A stretch of 64,000 bases of DNA from assembly GCF_000340565.2 (NCBI RefSeq), contig NZ_CP007203.1, forward strand, positions 934,184 to 998,183, written 5' to 3'. Source of the stretch: Nodularia spumigena CCY9414. Its GTDB lineage: Bacteria > Cyanobacteriota > Cyanobacteriia > Cyanobacteriales > Nostocaceae. Of this stretch, positions 20,910 through 29,956 are shown in pieces. The notes beneath the pieces are model-generated. The model was not told where the DNA came from. It made no database searches and saw only the letters and a list, made by a program, of their open reading frames with translations. A program made the position numbers and the translations under genes. The stretch's first letter is position 1; every line of letters begins with the position of its first letter.

Positions 20910-21452
20910 GTGATATCACCGCTAAAACTTGCACAAACCGTTGACGAAACCCAGATTGCAGAATTTTTCCAAGAATCAGTAGGTCATTGGCGGTCTGAAA
21001 GACGCTATTATACTTTGCCAGAGGGTGAAACCAAGGAAATGGAAAGTTTGATCACCATCCGGTTTTTAGAACCAGGATGTGATGAATTGCAAAATCTAGG
21101 GCTGCTGCACAATTTACCCAACTCCGTGAGTTTAATCTGTGGTGCGGAAGTCACCTGGGACAGTACAAATGTGTTAAAGGACAGAAAAGAGTCTCAAGGT
21201 TCCACATTATTTGGAGTTTTGGGAAATATTTTATATCGCGATCGCGGTTTTGCGACATCCAAACCAGTAACCGCCAAATATTATTTCCCCAACACTAAAA
21301 CATTATGTTTGCGAACTGAGTACAACGGCTCAGTATTTGAAGAGGAATTAAAACTTATTGGTAGCAAATACCGCACCAGACAGACTATCATTTCTCGTGC
21401 TAGTGAGCAATTGATGATTGGTCAATATTTAGAAAAGAGAATTGAAAGTTAG
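20910..21452 (+). CDS. Phycobiliprotein chromophore lyase, CpcS/CpeS family
   Basis: 180 residues from a GTG at 20910, preceded by GAGGAAGAA as a ribosome binding site; a TTG seven codons earlier is less likely. The pattern FFQESVGHWRSERRYY, then an ESLITIRFLEP strand and the C-terminal TRQTIISRASEQLMIGQYLEKR matches the CpcS/CpeS lipocalin-like lyases, which attach bilins to Cys of phycobiliproteins (usually Cys84). Which subgroup (CpcS, CpcU or CpeS-like) cannot be told here. No phycobiliprotein gene is adjacent. Family call is confident, substrate is not. Confidence 0.85.
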   Translation: MISPLKLAQTVDETQIAEFFQESVGHWRSERRYYTLPEGETKEMESLITIRFLEPGCDELQNLGLLHNLPNSVSLICGAEVTWDSTNVLKDRKESQGSTLFGVLGNILYRDRGFATSKPVTAKYYFPNTKTLCLRTEYNGSVFEEELKLIGSKYRTRQTIISRASEQLMIGQYLEKRIES

Positions 21453-21555
21453 TTTATCCAGTGGGTGAGGAAACTATTACACTGCAAAAAGAGGAGAGCT
21501 AGCTATTAGCCATAGTCTCTCCCCCTTGGGACTGCAATTATTGCAGGAATTAGTT

Positions 21556-22103
21556 CTAGCGCTTCCGCTTGAATTGTAAAAGACCCATTGAACCAATTGC
21601 TACTAAGCCAAAAATAGCTCCAGGTTCAGGAACAGACGCTACATTGTAGAGTGTCGTAGTTCCGCTGCTATATAAAACCTAGACAAAACTAGACTTTACT
21701 TTCTACTTCAACGGGAGCATGGGAGCAGTTATCCCTCAGTAGACTTTCACGCCTTAGCCAGACGCGATTGTGTTCCAATTAAGTTTCTGAAAAAGACTAC
21801 CACCATCATTGCTTGGTTTTCGCGTCGGCAATAGTCTCAATTCAATACTTGATATCACCGTATTATATATCAAGTAGTTGATTTTTTCCTAAAATATATA
21901 TTGATTTTTGTCAATATAAGTATAGTTTTGTCTATGAAATTGTCAACTTAGGACTTGCTCATCTCATTAGTGACAACCAACAACGGTTGATTATTTGGGC
22001 TATCTGTAGCAAAGATAAAAAGTAAACCTTCTGGGGCTAAGTCCTTGACATCTGGGTTAACATCCCCATTCACCAAAGTTGTTTCCACAGTGACGGTCGA
22101 TGT
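21556..22103 (-). pseudogene. Remnant of a choice-of-anchor I / PEP-CTERM secreted protein, interrupted by an insertion
   Basis: Two in-order fragments are readable on the minus strand. The first (22103 down to about 21960) reads VNPDVKDLAPEGLLFIFATD and ends at VVTNEMS. The second (about 21666 down to 21556) reads SGTTTLYNVASVPEPGAIFG and continues with a hydrophobic helix and KRKR, a canonical PEP-CTERM sorting signal. Together they would give VVTNEMSGTTTLYN, so about 290 bases are inserted between them. The 5' part is missing: the fragment starts directly after, and in frame with, the flv1 stop codon. Family name is from memory of such C-termini. Confidence 0.75.
21667..21956. mobile_element. 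MITE-like insertion in the PEP-CTERM remnant
   Basis: A non-coding insert of about 290 bp with TAGACAAAACTA near one end (21680-21691) and its exact inverse at 21923-21934. Partial similarity continues inward (ACTTTACTT against ACTTATATT). GCT is present on both sides, possibly a short target duplication. No transposase is encoded. Exact ends are uncertain by a few bases. Confidence 0.6.
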
Positions 22104-23816
22104 CTAATAATGACTTCCGGTTTTACGTTGATGCACAGCTGTCACACCATCTTTATTTAAGACTTTGCCATTATCCACAGTGGCATAAACCAGCCAATGA
22201 TCACCCGATTCTAACCGACCTTTGACAGAACATTCCAAATATGCTAGGGCATCTGTAAGGATGGGAGAACCACTTTCACTTTCCTCAGTAGCGACATCAC
22301 CAAATCGGTCTTGTCCTGGGGCAAAAGGTTTGAGAAAATGTTTCATTAAGCCTATATGCTTGCCTTCTGGGAGAATATTGAGGACAAATTTATTTCCTGA
22401 GTGCATGAGCGTTTCTAAAGCCCGGTCTTTCGCTACAGCTATGGTTAAACCAGGAGGATTAAAGCTAGCTTGAGACACCCAAGAAGCTAACATGGCGCTG
22501 GATATATCCCCTTCTTTGGCTGTAACGACGCTCAGAGAACCCACAATGCGCCCCACGGCTTGTTCTACATTTGTGGCTGGTTGGCTGGGAACACGGACTT
22601 TTTTAGCTTTTTTCAGCGCTTGGGCAAAATCGGTTCCGGCTTCTTCACACAATTGTAAGGTGACATCATCGGGTTTGAATTTGACCCGAATGGCATCAAA
22701 ACCGAATCTGTAGCCAGCGTCTTTGAGTTTGCTTTCAATTAAATCAACGGCTTCACCACTCCAGCCAAAGGAACCAAACACCCCAGCTAGTTGATTATTT
22801 GTCGCAGTAGAGAGGACAATTCCTAAAGCTGTTTGCACTGGTGTAGGTGCGTGACCGCCAAGAGTAGGTGAACCGATGACGAAACCGGCAGATTTTTCTA
22901 CAGCAGCGCGGATTTCTTCGGGTTCTGTAAATTCACAGTTAATTGATTCTACTCCTACACCAGCTTTAGTAATACCACGAGCGATCGCCTGTGCTAATGT
23001 CGCTGTATTTCCATAAGCCGATGCATAAATCAGCGCCACTGTCAAGTCAGCCGCCGCTTGTTGTTGAATCCATTGCCGATAAGCTTTAGTTAGTTCGATT
23101 AAGCCATAACGGACTATGGGGCCATGTCCAGTAGCATACATTCTGATGGGTAAATCAGCCAGTTTATCTAAAGCTGTTTCTACTTGACGCGCATGGGGAG
23201 CCATCAGACAATCAAAATAATAGCGTCGGTCTTCGTTGATTGTTTCCCAGCCTTCATCAAATACCTGATCTCCACAAATATGCGCCCCAAATAGCTTATC
23301 TGAGTAAAGAATTTCTGTTTGTGGGTCGTATGTGCAGAGTTGGTCTGCATAACGGGGGTTAGGGGTGGGAATGAACTGTAAATCATGTCCTTTACCTAAA
23401 TTCAGGGTTTCTTCCCCCCGCATGACGATAATTGGTAAATCCTGATTTTCTAAAATATCCCGTAAATTTTTAGCCCCAGGATTAGAACAAACAAAGGTAA
23501 TCTGTGGTGCTAGTTCTAATAAAGCCTTAAGAGTGGCGGCGCGGTTGGGATTAATATGACCCAGAATTACATAATCAATGGTGGTTACATCCATCCGTTG
23601 CTGTAATGCTTCTTTGTAAATTTGGGAAAATGTTTCTCCTGGAGGGTCAATCAGAGCAATTTTATCGCCTTGAATTTTATAAGAATTGGCAGTTGTACCT
23701 TTGGCTAAAGCATATTCAATTTCAAATCTCAGTCTTGACCAACTGCGCGATCGCATGACTGTGGTATCTGTAGCAATGGGAAGAACTTGAACATCACGGG
23801 GTTTATTTATTGACAT
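22104..23816 (-). CDS. flv1: Flavodiiron protein, Flv1 type
   Basis: 570 residues in three modules: beta-lactamase-like diiron domain (1-250), flavodoxin-like FMN domain (about 258-400, starting VALIYASAYGNT) and a C-terminal flavin reductase-like domain (about 425-570). The diiron ligand motif HxExDH is replaced by HINPNR (87-92), and the following His and Asp sites are also changed (PNPRYAD, SDKLFG). This is the hallmark of Flv1-type partners, thought to work with Flv3 in NAD(P)H-dependent photoreduction of O2 to water. It lies 106 bases downstream of flv3. The order resembles the heterocyst-specific flv3B-flv1B pair of Nostoc PCC 7120, as I recall it. Confidence 0.92.
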   Translation of the reverse strand: MSINKPRDVQVLPIATDTTVMRSRSWSRLRFEIEYALAKGTTANSYKIQGDKIALIDPPGETFSQIYKEALQQRMDVTTIDYVILGHINPNRAATLKALLELAPQITFVCSNPGAKNLRDILENQDLPIIVMRGEETLNLGKGHDLQFIPTPNPRYADQLCTYDPQTEILYSDKLFGAHICGDQVFDEGWETINEDRRYYFDCLMAPHARQVETALDKLADLPIRMYATGHGPIVRYGLIELTKAYRQWIQQQAAADLTVALIYASAYGNTATLAQAIARGITKAGVGVESINCEFTEPEEIRAAVEKSAGFVIGSPTLGGHAPTPVQTALGIVLSTATNNQLAGVFGSFGWSGEAVDLIESKLKDAGYRFGFDAIRVKFKPDDVTLQLCEEAGTDFAQALKKAKKVRVPSQPATNVEQAVGRIVGSLSVVTAKEGDISSAMLASWVSQASFNPPGLTIAVAKDRALETLMHSGNKFVLNILPEGKHIGLMKHFLKPFAPGQDRFGDVATEESESGSPILTDALAYLECSVKGRLESGDHWLVYATVDNGKVLNKDGVTAVHQRKTGSHY

Positions 23817-23922
23817 AGCCTTTGGGTGTGAGGAATCAGGAAGTTTTTATCTCACGCAAAGGCGCAAAGGCGCAAAGACGCGGAAATTTTCTTTGTACCT
23901 TGGCCTTTGTCGGTGAAGTAAC

Positions 23923-25665
23923 TTAATAATGGTTGCCGACTTTACGATGATGAACTGCTGTGAGTGCTTCTGGTTTGGATACTCGCCCTTCGTAAACGTT
24001 GCTATATACTGCCCAGTGGTCGCCACAGTCCATCCTACTTACAACTTCACACTCCATGTAGGCTAAAGCATCGGCGAGGATGGGAGCGCCGTTTTGGGCG
24101 GGCTGAGTTCTCACACCTTCAAAGCGGTCAGCACCGGGGGCGAACCTCTTTAAGAAGTGTCTCATCAGGGTTTGGTAGTTACCTTCTTCTAAGACGTTGA
24201 GGACAAAGCGATCGCCTACTTGCATCAGTGATTCAATTGCTCTATCCTTAGCTACTGCAATGGATAATCCCATCGGTTTGAAGCTGGCTTGAGAAACCCA
24301 GGAGGCTAGCATGGCACTGGATACATCGCCTTTTTTGGCGGTAATAATATATAATCCCCCACTGATTCTACCTAGTGCTTTGTCTAGGTCTGCACCTAGA
24401 GATTTCATCGCTTTGATGCTGCGATCGCGTGTTACCCATTGTCCCAAGTCTGTACCCGCTTCTTCACAAAGTTGGTAAGTATTTTCTGTGGGGGTTTGTT
24501 TAATCCGAATCGCTGGAAAAACTGTGGTTAAACCCAAGTTGCGAAATTTATTCAGCAGAGTATCTATAGGTTCGTCATCTCCTCCGCCTGTTTCAAATAT
24601 GCCAATGGCTTGTTTTTCTTTGGCAGATCCAATAATTGTACTGAGTGCTGTTTGGATATTAGCATTACTGACCGCCGGCGGTGTACCCACGACAATTCCT
24701 GTACAACGGCTGACTAATTCCCGCAGTTCTTGTAAATCTACCCCTGAACCCAAGTCCACAATTTCCACAGCGACATCAGTTTTATTGATACCTTTGGCTA
24801 TGGCTTGTGCCAGGCGATCGCTATATCCGTATTCTGAAACGTAAAATATCCCAATAGCGGTTTCAGGTTTGCTTTGGCTTTGGCTCCAAGTGCGGTAACG
24901 TCCAGTTAGTTCTTCGACGTTGTGAGATAATAAGGGACCGTGACCAGTGGCAATCATCTCAATGGTTTTCAGTTCACCCATCCGCTTCAGAGCAGATAAA
25001 ACCGATCTGGCATTTGGTCCCATTAAGCACTCGTAGTAATATTTAAAATCTGCTTCAATCGCTGCTAAATCTTCATCAAAGGTGCTATCTGAGCAGTAAT
25101 GCAGCCCAAAAGCATCACAGGTGTAGAGAATTTTGGTTTTATGGTCGAAGCTGAATATAGTATCTGGCCAGTGTAAATTAGGAGCAATCACAAATTCAAA
25201 TTCGTGACCATTGCCTAAATCTAAGCGATCGCCATTTTTGACAATTTGGCGTTTAAAGGGCTGATGGACGAGATTTTCCAGAAACTGAATTGCTACCTTA
25301 GAAGCCACAACGGTGATATCTGGAGCCATTTGCAGCAAATCTTTGACTAAGCCGCTATGATCTGGCTCTGTGTGGCTGATAATTAAATAATCAATTTCTG
25401 TAGGATTGATTAATCCTGTGAGAGTATCAAAATATAACTGGCGAAACTTTTCGTGAGAAGTGTCAACTAAGGCAGTTTTTTCACCGCGAATCAGAAACGA
25501 GTTATAGGTTGTACCGTTTTGTAAACCAAACTCAATATCAAAGCGATCGCGATCCCAGTCTAAAGACCGAATTGCGATAGTTTCTTGAGCAATCTTCACA
25601 GTCTCTATGGTGAGCCGTTTTTCAGTTCTTTCGGTGAGTGCTACCATAGTTGGCCTCCTTGACAC
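23923..25665 (-). CDS. flv3: Flavodiiron protein, Flv3 type
   Basis: 580 residues with the same three-domain layout as its neighbour. Diiron ligands are canonical: SHTEPDH (H98, E100, D102, H103), PNLHWPD, CDAFG and TGHGP. The FMN domain starts at IGIFYVSEYGYSDRLA, and the flavin reductase domain contains SSAMLASWVSQASFKPMG. With Flv1 it protects photosystem I, or nitrogenase in heterocysts, by reducing O2. First gene of the two-gene unit, with GGAGG seen just upstream of the ATG. Divergent from coaX across about 90 bases. Confidence 0.94.
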   Translation of the reverse strand: MSRRPTMVALTERTEKRLTIETVKIAQETIAIRSLDWDRDRFDIEFGLQNGTTYNSFLIRGEKTALVDTSHEKFRQLYFDTLTGLINPTEIDYLIISHTEPDHSGLVKDLLQMAPDITVVASKVAIQFLENLVHQPFKRQIVKNGDRLDLGNGHEFEFVIAPNLHWPDTIFSFDHKTKILYTCDAFGLHYCSDSTFDEDLAAIEADFKYYYECLMGPNARSVLSALKRMGELKTIEMIATGHGPLLSHNVEELTGRYRTWSQSQSKPETAIGIFYVSEYGYSDRLAQAIAKGINKTDVAVEIVDLGSGVDLQELRELVSRCTGIVVGTPPAVSNANIQTALSTIIGSAKEKQAIGIFETGGGDDEPIDTLLNKFRNLGLTTVFPAIRIKQTPTENTYQLCEEAGTDLGQWVTRDRSIKAMKSLGADLDKALGRISGGLYIITAKKGDVSSAMLASWVSQASFKPMGLSIAVAKDRAIESLMQVGDRFVLNVLEEGNYQTLMRHFLKRFAPGADRFEGVRTQPAQNGAPILADALAYMECEVVSRMDCGDHWAVYSNVYEGRVSKPEALTAVHHRKVGNHY

Positions 25666-25758
25666 AATGAGTATATTTTTCCCTTGTTTTATTTTGACAC
25701 GCCTTGAATATTAAGTTTTATTGAAAAATATAATGACTGACTTCAAAAAATTAAAAGT

Positions 25759-26583
25759 GTGAAACCACAGAGGCGCAGAGGACACAGAGAGAATATTTGG
25801 TTAGCGTTGGAAATTGGCAATTCTCGGCTGCACTGGGCGTTATTTACAGGACAAACCCTCAGCGACACTTGGGATACTGACCCTTTTTCCGAATACATAA
25901 CACAACAACTAGCTCAATGTCAAACATTTAATGATTTACCACCAGAAATTTTTCCTCCCAGTCGCCGTAGGAAAGTAGGCGAAAAAAACTCCCCCCATCC
26001 CCCTATTTTTTTAGCCTCTGTTGTTCCCCAACAAACTGCACTTTGGGAAACTCACCCTCATGTGCGCGTGATTACCTTGGAACAAATTCCCTTATTAAAT
26101 ATGTACCCCACTTTGGGAATTGACCGAGCGCTGGCTTTGTGGGGTGCTGGAAAAACTTGGGGTTTTCCTATGCTGGTAATTGATGCTGGAACTGCACTCA
26201 CTTTTACAGGTGCGGATGCTAAAAAGTCTTTGGTGGGAGGTGCAATTCTGCCGGGACTGGGTTTACAATTTAGTAGTCTGGGTGAAAAAACCGGACAATT
26301 ACCACATTTAGAAACAGAAATTAGCTCTTTACCTCCACGCTTTGCCCTGAATACAACAGAAGCAATTCAAAGTGGAATTATTTACACTTTGTTAGCTGGA
26401 ATTAAAGATTTTGTTACAGCCTGGGAGCAGTTATTTCCAGAGAGCAAAATTGTCATTAAAGGAGGCGATCGCATCTTACTACTAAACTATCTCCAAATAC
26501 AATTCCCCGAAATTGCCGCCCATTTAATTATGGAACCCAATTTAATTTTCTGGGGAATGCGGGAAATCATCACAGAGCATTAA
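25759..26583 (+). CDS. coaX: Type III pantothenate kinase
   Basis: 274 residues. It phosphorylates pantothenate, the first step of CoA synthesis. The family motifs are present: [13 protein letters not shown] (phosphate-binding), [12 protein letters not shown] and [13 protein letters not shown]. The N-terminal 12 codons from the GTG at 25759 come from a CAGAGGCGCAGAGG-type dispersed repeat, so the natural start may be a rare codon near NIWLALE. The 3' end forms the left edge of the tandem array at 26556-27668, where its last codons are re-copied four times. Confidence 0.93.
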   Translation: MKPQRRRGHRENIWLALEIGNSRLHWALFTGQTLSDTWDTDPFSEYITQQLAQCQTFNDLPPEIFPPSRRRKVGEKNSPHPPIFLASVVPQQTALWETHPHVRVITLEQIPLLNMYPTLGIDRALALWGAGKTWGFPMLVIDAGTALTFTGADAKKSLVGGAILPGLGLQFSSLGEKTGQLPHLETEISSLPPRFALNTTEAIQSGIIYTLLAGIKDFVTAWEQLFPESKIVIKGGDRILLLNYLQIQFPEIAAHLIMEPNLIFWGMREIITEH

Positions 26584-27668
26584 ATTCTCCCCTCTCCTTA
26601 ATTCTCCCCTCTCCTTACTAAGGAGAGGGGCTGGGGGTGAGGTTCTTTATTTGATTAAATCCCCATTCCTAAAAACTTTCATTAGCCGTGATAAAATTCT
26701 GAATATCCCTACTTTAGCAAGCAGGAGAATGCGGGAAAACATCACAGAGCATTAAATTCTCCCCTCTCCTTAATTCTCCCCTCTCCTTACTAAGGAGAGG
26801 GGCTGGGGGTGAGGTTCTTTATTTGATTAAATCCCCATTCCTAAAAACTTTCATTAGCCGTGATAAAATTCTGAATATCCCTAGCTAAAATCCCAGGACA
26901 ACAACCAGGTAAATCATTTCCGGCGTGAGCAATGATTTGCAACTCAACTTTAGCAAGCAGGAGAATGCGGGAAAACATCACAGAGCATTAAATTCTCCCC
27001 TCTCCTTAATTCTCCCCTCTCCTTAGTAAGGAGAGGGGCTGGGGGTGAGGTTCTTTATTTGATTAAATCCCCATTCCTAAAAACTTTCATTAGCCGTGAT
27101 AAAATTCTGAATATCCCTAGCTAAAATCCCAGGACAACAACCAGGTAAATCATTTCCGGCGTGAGCAATGATTTGCAACTCAAGTTTAGCAAGCAGGAGA
27201 ATGCGGGAAAACATCACAGAGCATTAAATTCTCCCCTCTCCTTAATTCTCCCCTCTCCTTACTAAGGAGAGGGGCTGGGGGTGAGGTTCTTTATTTGATT
27301 AAATCCCCATTCCTAAAAACTTGCATTAGCCGTGATAAAATTCTGAATATCCCTAGCTAAAATCCCAGGACAACAACCAGGTAAATCATTTCCGGCGTGA
27401 GCAATGATTTGCAACTCAAGTTTAGCAAGCAGGAGAATGCGGGAAAACATCACAGAGCATTAAATTCTCCCCTCTCCTTAATTCTCCCCTCTCCTTACTA
27501 AGGAGAGGGGCTGGGGGTGAGGTTCTTTATTTGATTAAATCCCCATTCCTAAAAACTTGCATTAGCCGTGATAAAATTCTGAATATCCCTAGCTAAAATC
27601 CCAGGACAACAACCAGGTAAATCATTTCCGGCGTGAGCAATGATTTGCAACTCAACTTTAGGAAGCAG
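26556..27668. repeat. Tandem array of five chimeric units (236-bp period)
   Basis: The landmark CACAGAGCAT occurs at 26571, 26743, 26979, 27215 and 27451, spaced 172, 236, 236 and 236 bp. Each unit joins the last codons of coaX, the intergenic hairpin repeat (CTCTCCTTACTAAGGAGAG) and the last codons of the convergent hydrolase in reverse. Unit 1 lacks 64 bp of hydrolase-derived sequence. Only the first coaX end and the last hydrolase end belong to genes. Single-base variants are shared between neighbouring copies, suggesting stepwise duplication. Confidence 0.95.
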
Positions 27669-28370
27669 TTGAGTATAAGTTTGACTTTTAACTACAGCAT
27701 CAAGTAAATCCTGACCACCTTGCAAAATCAAAACTGGAACTTGCATTAAATGCAATCTTTTATCCAAAAACTCGGCTTCAATTTCTGACTGCCGCCTTTG
27801 GAATAATAACTGACAGGCATTGGGATATTCTAACAAAACCTGACGCTGACTAAAATCCCTTTCGATTTTTGCTTTCACTCCCGCAATTTTATTTAAAGGT
27901 CGAAAAAATTTTAATAGTGTCGATAAAATTGGTGTACGACTGACTAATTTTCGCATTTTACGCGCATATTTTTCTTGTCCTTCTATCCCTACACCTTCTG
28001 GCGCTAGTAATACTAAACCACCAACTTGGTCAGGATACTTTAAAGCATAGCTAGCCGCAATCCAACCGCCAAGAGAATAACCTACTAAGTATACTTTTTC
28101 TAGTTTCAGAGCTTGAATAAACTCAGCAATACACTCCACCTGTAAATCAATGGAGTGATGAACATGAGGATTTTCTGACTCACCAAACCCTAATAAATCT
28201 GGTGACAAACAATGAAAATTATCAGATAATGACTCAACCACTGATACCCATTGACTACTATCATTCCAAGCACCATGTAAAAAAATTACAGGAATTCCTT
28301 TACCAGCTTCGCGCCAAAATAATAGCCCTTGAGAGAATTTCCTCCGGGAGTTGCAAAATAGGGTAGCCAT
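27549..28370 (-). CDS. Alpha/beta hydrolase
   Basis: 273 residues. The oxyanion HGAWNDSSQW, the nucleophile elbow GYSLGGW (Ser about 103), a lid region and a late acid/His pair (GGQDLLDAV; IIAHAGNDLPG) fit the alpha/beta hydrolase fold of the lipase/esterase/haloperoxidase type. No signal peptide. The substrate cannot be inferred. Its last 40 codons are inside the last unit of the tandem array, but the frame reads through cleanly to NASF and a stop. A NUDIX gene lies 29 bases upstream on the same strand and is likely co-transcribed. Confidence 0.9.
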   Translation of the reverse strand: MATLFCNSRRKFSQGLLFWREAGKGIPVIFLHGAWNDSSQWVSVVESLSDNFHCLSPDLLGFGESENPHVHHSIDLQVECIAEFIQALKLEKVYLVGYSLGGWIAASYALKYPDQVGGLVLLAPEGVGIEGQEKYARKMRKLVSRTPILSTLLKFFRPLNKIAGVKAKIERDFSQRQVLLEYPNACQLLFQRRQSEIEAEFLDKRLHLMQVPVLILQGGQDLLDAVVKSQTYTQLLPKVELQIIAHAGNDLPGCCPGILARDIQNFITANASF

Positions 28371-28399
28371 TTTAATTTAACGTTAAATCCAAAATCGTT

Positions 28400-28891
28400 T
28401 TACGCCAGTGTTGTCAAGCCATTCAAGTAGTCTTGTAATTGGCGAGTATGGTCATGAGCCATTTTTCCTAGAGGTAAAGAATTAGCTGGAAAAGCCTGGA
28501 TTTCCATAACCTCCAAGGTATGTTGAATCTCCATTTTCCCTTGAACTTTTGCTTCCACCACAACACAAATTGAATGAATGCGGGGGTCTCTATCAGGTGC
28601 TGAGTAAACTCCTACTAAACGGGTAATTTGCACCAACTCCAATCCAGTTTCTTCTATCAATTCTCGGTTGACTGTTTGAGGAATATCCTCTCCCCAGTCC
28701 ACCATTCCTCCAGGTAACGCCCAGCAGCCATCATCGCGTCGCTTAATCAGCACAATTCTACCATCTGGTAAAATCGGAATTATACTAGCGCCAGTAATGG
28801 GATGACGAAAAATGATACCCAGTACCGTTTGTCCTACACGCCATAAATTACGTGTAGACTGAACAACTGTTGCAAAAAAAAACAAAAACAT
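28400..28891 (-). CDS. NUDIX hydrolase
   Basis: 163 residues. The Nudix box GGMVDWGEDIPQTVNRELIE with following ETGL matches GX5EX7REUXEEXGU. The substrate, a nucleoside diphosphate linked to some moiety, is unknown. The N-terminus MFLFFFATVVQSTRNLWRVG is hydrophobic and may be a weak membrane anchor or an overextended start. It lies directly upstream of the hydrolase. Confidence 0.88.
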   Translation of the reverse strand: MFLFFFATVVQSTRNLWRVGQTVLGIIFRHPITGASIIPILPDGRIVLIKRRDDGCWALPGGMVDWGEDIPQTVNRELIEETGLELVQITRLVGVYSAPDRDPRIHSICVVVEAKVQGKMEIQHTLEVMEIQAFPANSLPLGKMAHDHTRQLQDYLNGLTTLA

Positions 28892-29562
28892 TCAAACTTC
28901 AGTGATGTATGTGTGTTGTGTTCTCTAATTTCCTACAATTTTATATAAAATCCATGACTATAGGGTTGATTTTTGTATAACACAAATATGCTAAGAGTTA
29001 AAGATTTTATTCTTATATTTCTTGTATATAGTATATCAATCTTCCCATTTGTTGCCAAAATCATGATTGAATTTTAAGTATTTGTTTATACAATAATTTT
29101 TAATACATATATTCCTTTTTAGATTAAAAATACTCCGAGTCTGATTACAAGTAGCAGTTAATCTGATATTTCAAGTACAGCATATGAAACATCTAAGCTT
29201 ATTCTTGTCTTTCTGGGAATAGTTTCCAATAATCTAATTTCTCAATTCCAATTTCTTCAACTTTATGTGAGATTCTGACTCAATTACGAAGACTGGTGTT
29301 TTTTATTTTTGCGGGATGGGCGCGATATTTTACCCACACGTCATTGAACTGCTGGTTGAATGCTCGATGAGCAACACCTTGAGACTGGAGACAGGATTCT
29401 GGATACTATTGACATAAATCAATTAAATATGATATCCTAGTATACTGTTAAAAGTATGTGGATTACTAAGCTAGGACAAAAGTATATCAATAACATAAGT
29501 AGCTGATATTGCTTATGTGATACCTAGTTGCACTTTTTTGTTGTTTATTAAATGAGGTGAAC
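28892..29562. other. Long AT-rich spacer with a candidate promoter
   Basis: About 670 bases without a recognised gene. TTGACA at 29409-29414 and TATCCT at 29433-29438 (18-base spacing) form a plausible sigma70-type promoter about 120 bases upstream of the small gene at 29563. Confidence 0.45.
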
Positions 29563-29727
29563 ATGGCCAAGCGCCGTAACCCGAAAAAAGAAAAGGCGCT
29601 ACGGAACCAGGCGTATGCCAGAAAGTTTCGTAAACGGACTACTACAGGAAGAATGCAGAGAAGGTTCCAACAAAGACCTCCGAAGAGTGAGGAAGAAGAG
29701 GGCGCAGCAGCAACTGATACTGACTAA
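29563..29727 (+). CDS. Small basic conserved cyanobacterial protein
   Basis: 54 residues beginning MAKRRNPKKEKALRNQAYAR. It has a strongly basic first two thirds (Arg/Lys-rich, with repeated Arg-Lys pairs) and an acidic tail (SEEEEG). GAGGTGA lies 5-11 bases before the ATG as a good ribosome binding site, and a hairpin follows the stop. It resembles small cyanobacterial proteins of unknown function; the basic body suggests RNA or ribosome binding, which is inference. Confidence 0.8.
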   Translation: MAKRRNPKKEKALRNQAYARKFRKRTTTGRMQRRFQQRPPKSEEEEGAAATDTD

Positions 29728-29769
29728 GCCACCTATTGAAATCCTTGTTATTTGAATTTTTGAATTTTC

Positions 29770-29798
29770 AGGGCGTACATATATATTATGTACGCCCT
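29770..29798 (+). terminator. Hairpin after the small basic gene
   Basis: AGGGCGTACATA pairs perfectly with TATGTACGCCCT around a 5-base loop, 42 bases after the stop. The tail GGTTTGTT is only partly T-rich, so termination is likely but not certain. Confidence 0.65.
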
Positions 29799-29897
29799 GG
29801 TTTGTTAGTGGGGATGGGGCGGTGATTTCCCTACCTCTTATAGTAACCGCCAAGGTGCTTAGGACATGGCAAAAGCCTAAAACCCAGTCACAGCGAG

Positions 29898-29946
29898 TCT
29901 TTGACTTTTGACTTTTGACTTTTGACTTTTGACTTTTGACTTTTGC
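29898..29946. repeat. TTTTGAC heptamer repeat near the argH 3' end
   Basis: About six tandem heptamers lie 11 bases downstream of the argH stop (argH is on the minus strand). Confidence 0.85.
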
Positions 29947-29956
29947 TATACTTCCC

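Noticed and set aside
26556..27668. The regularly spaced repeats could suggest a CRISPR array
   Set aside because: The repeated unit is 236 bp with no unique spacers, and its parts derive from the two flanking genes. No cas gene is present.
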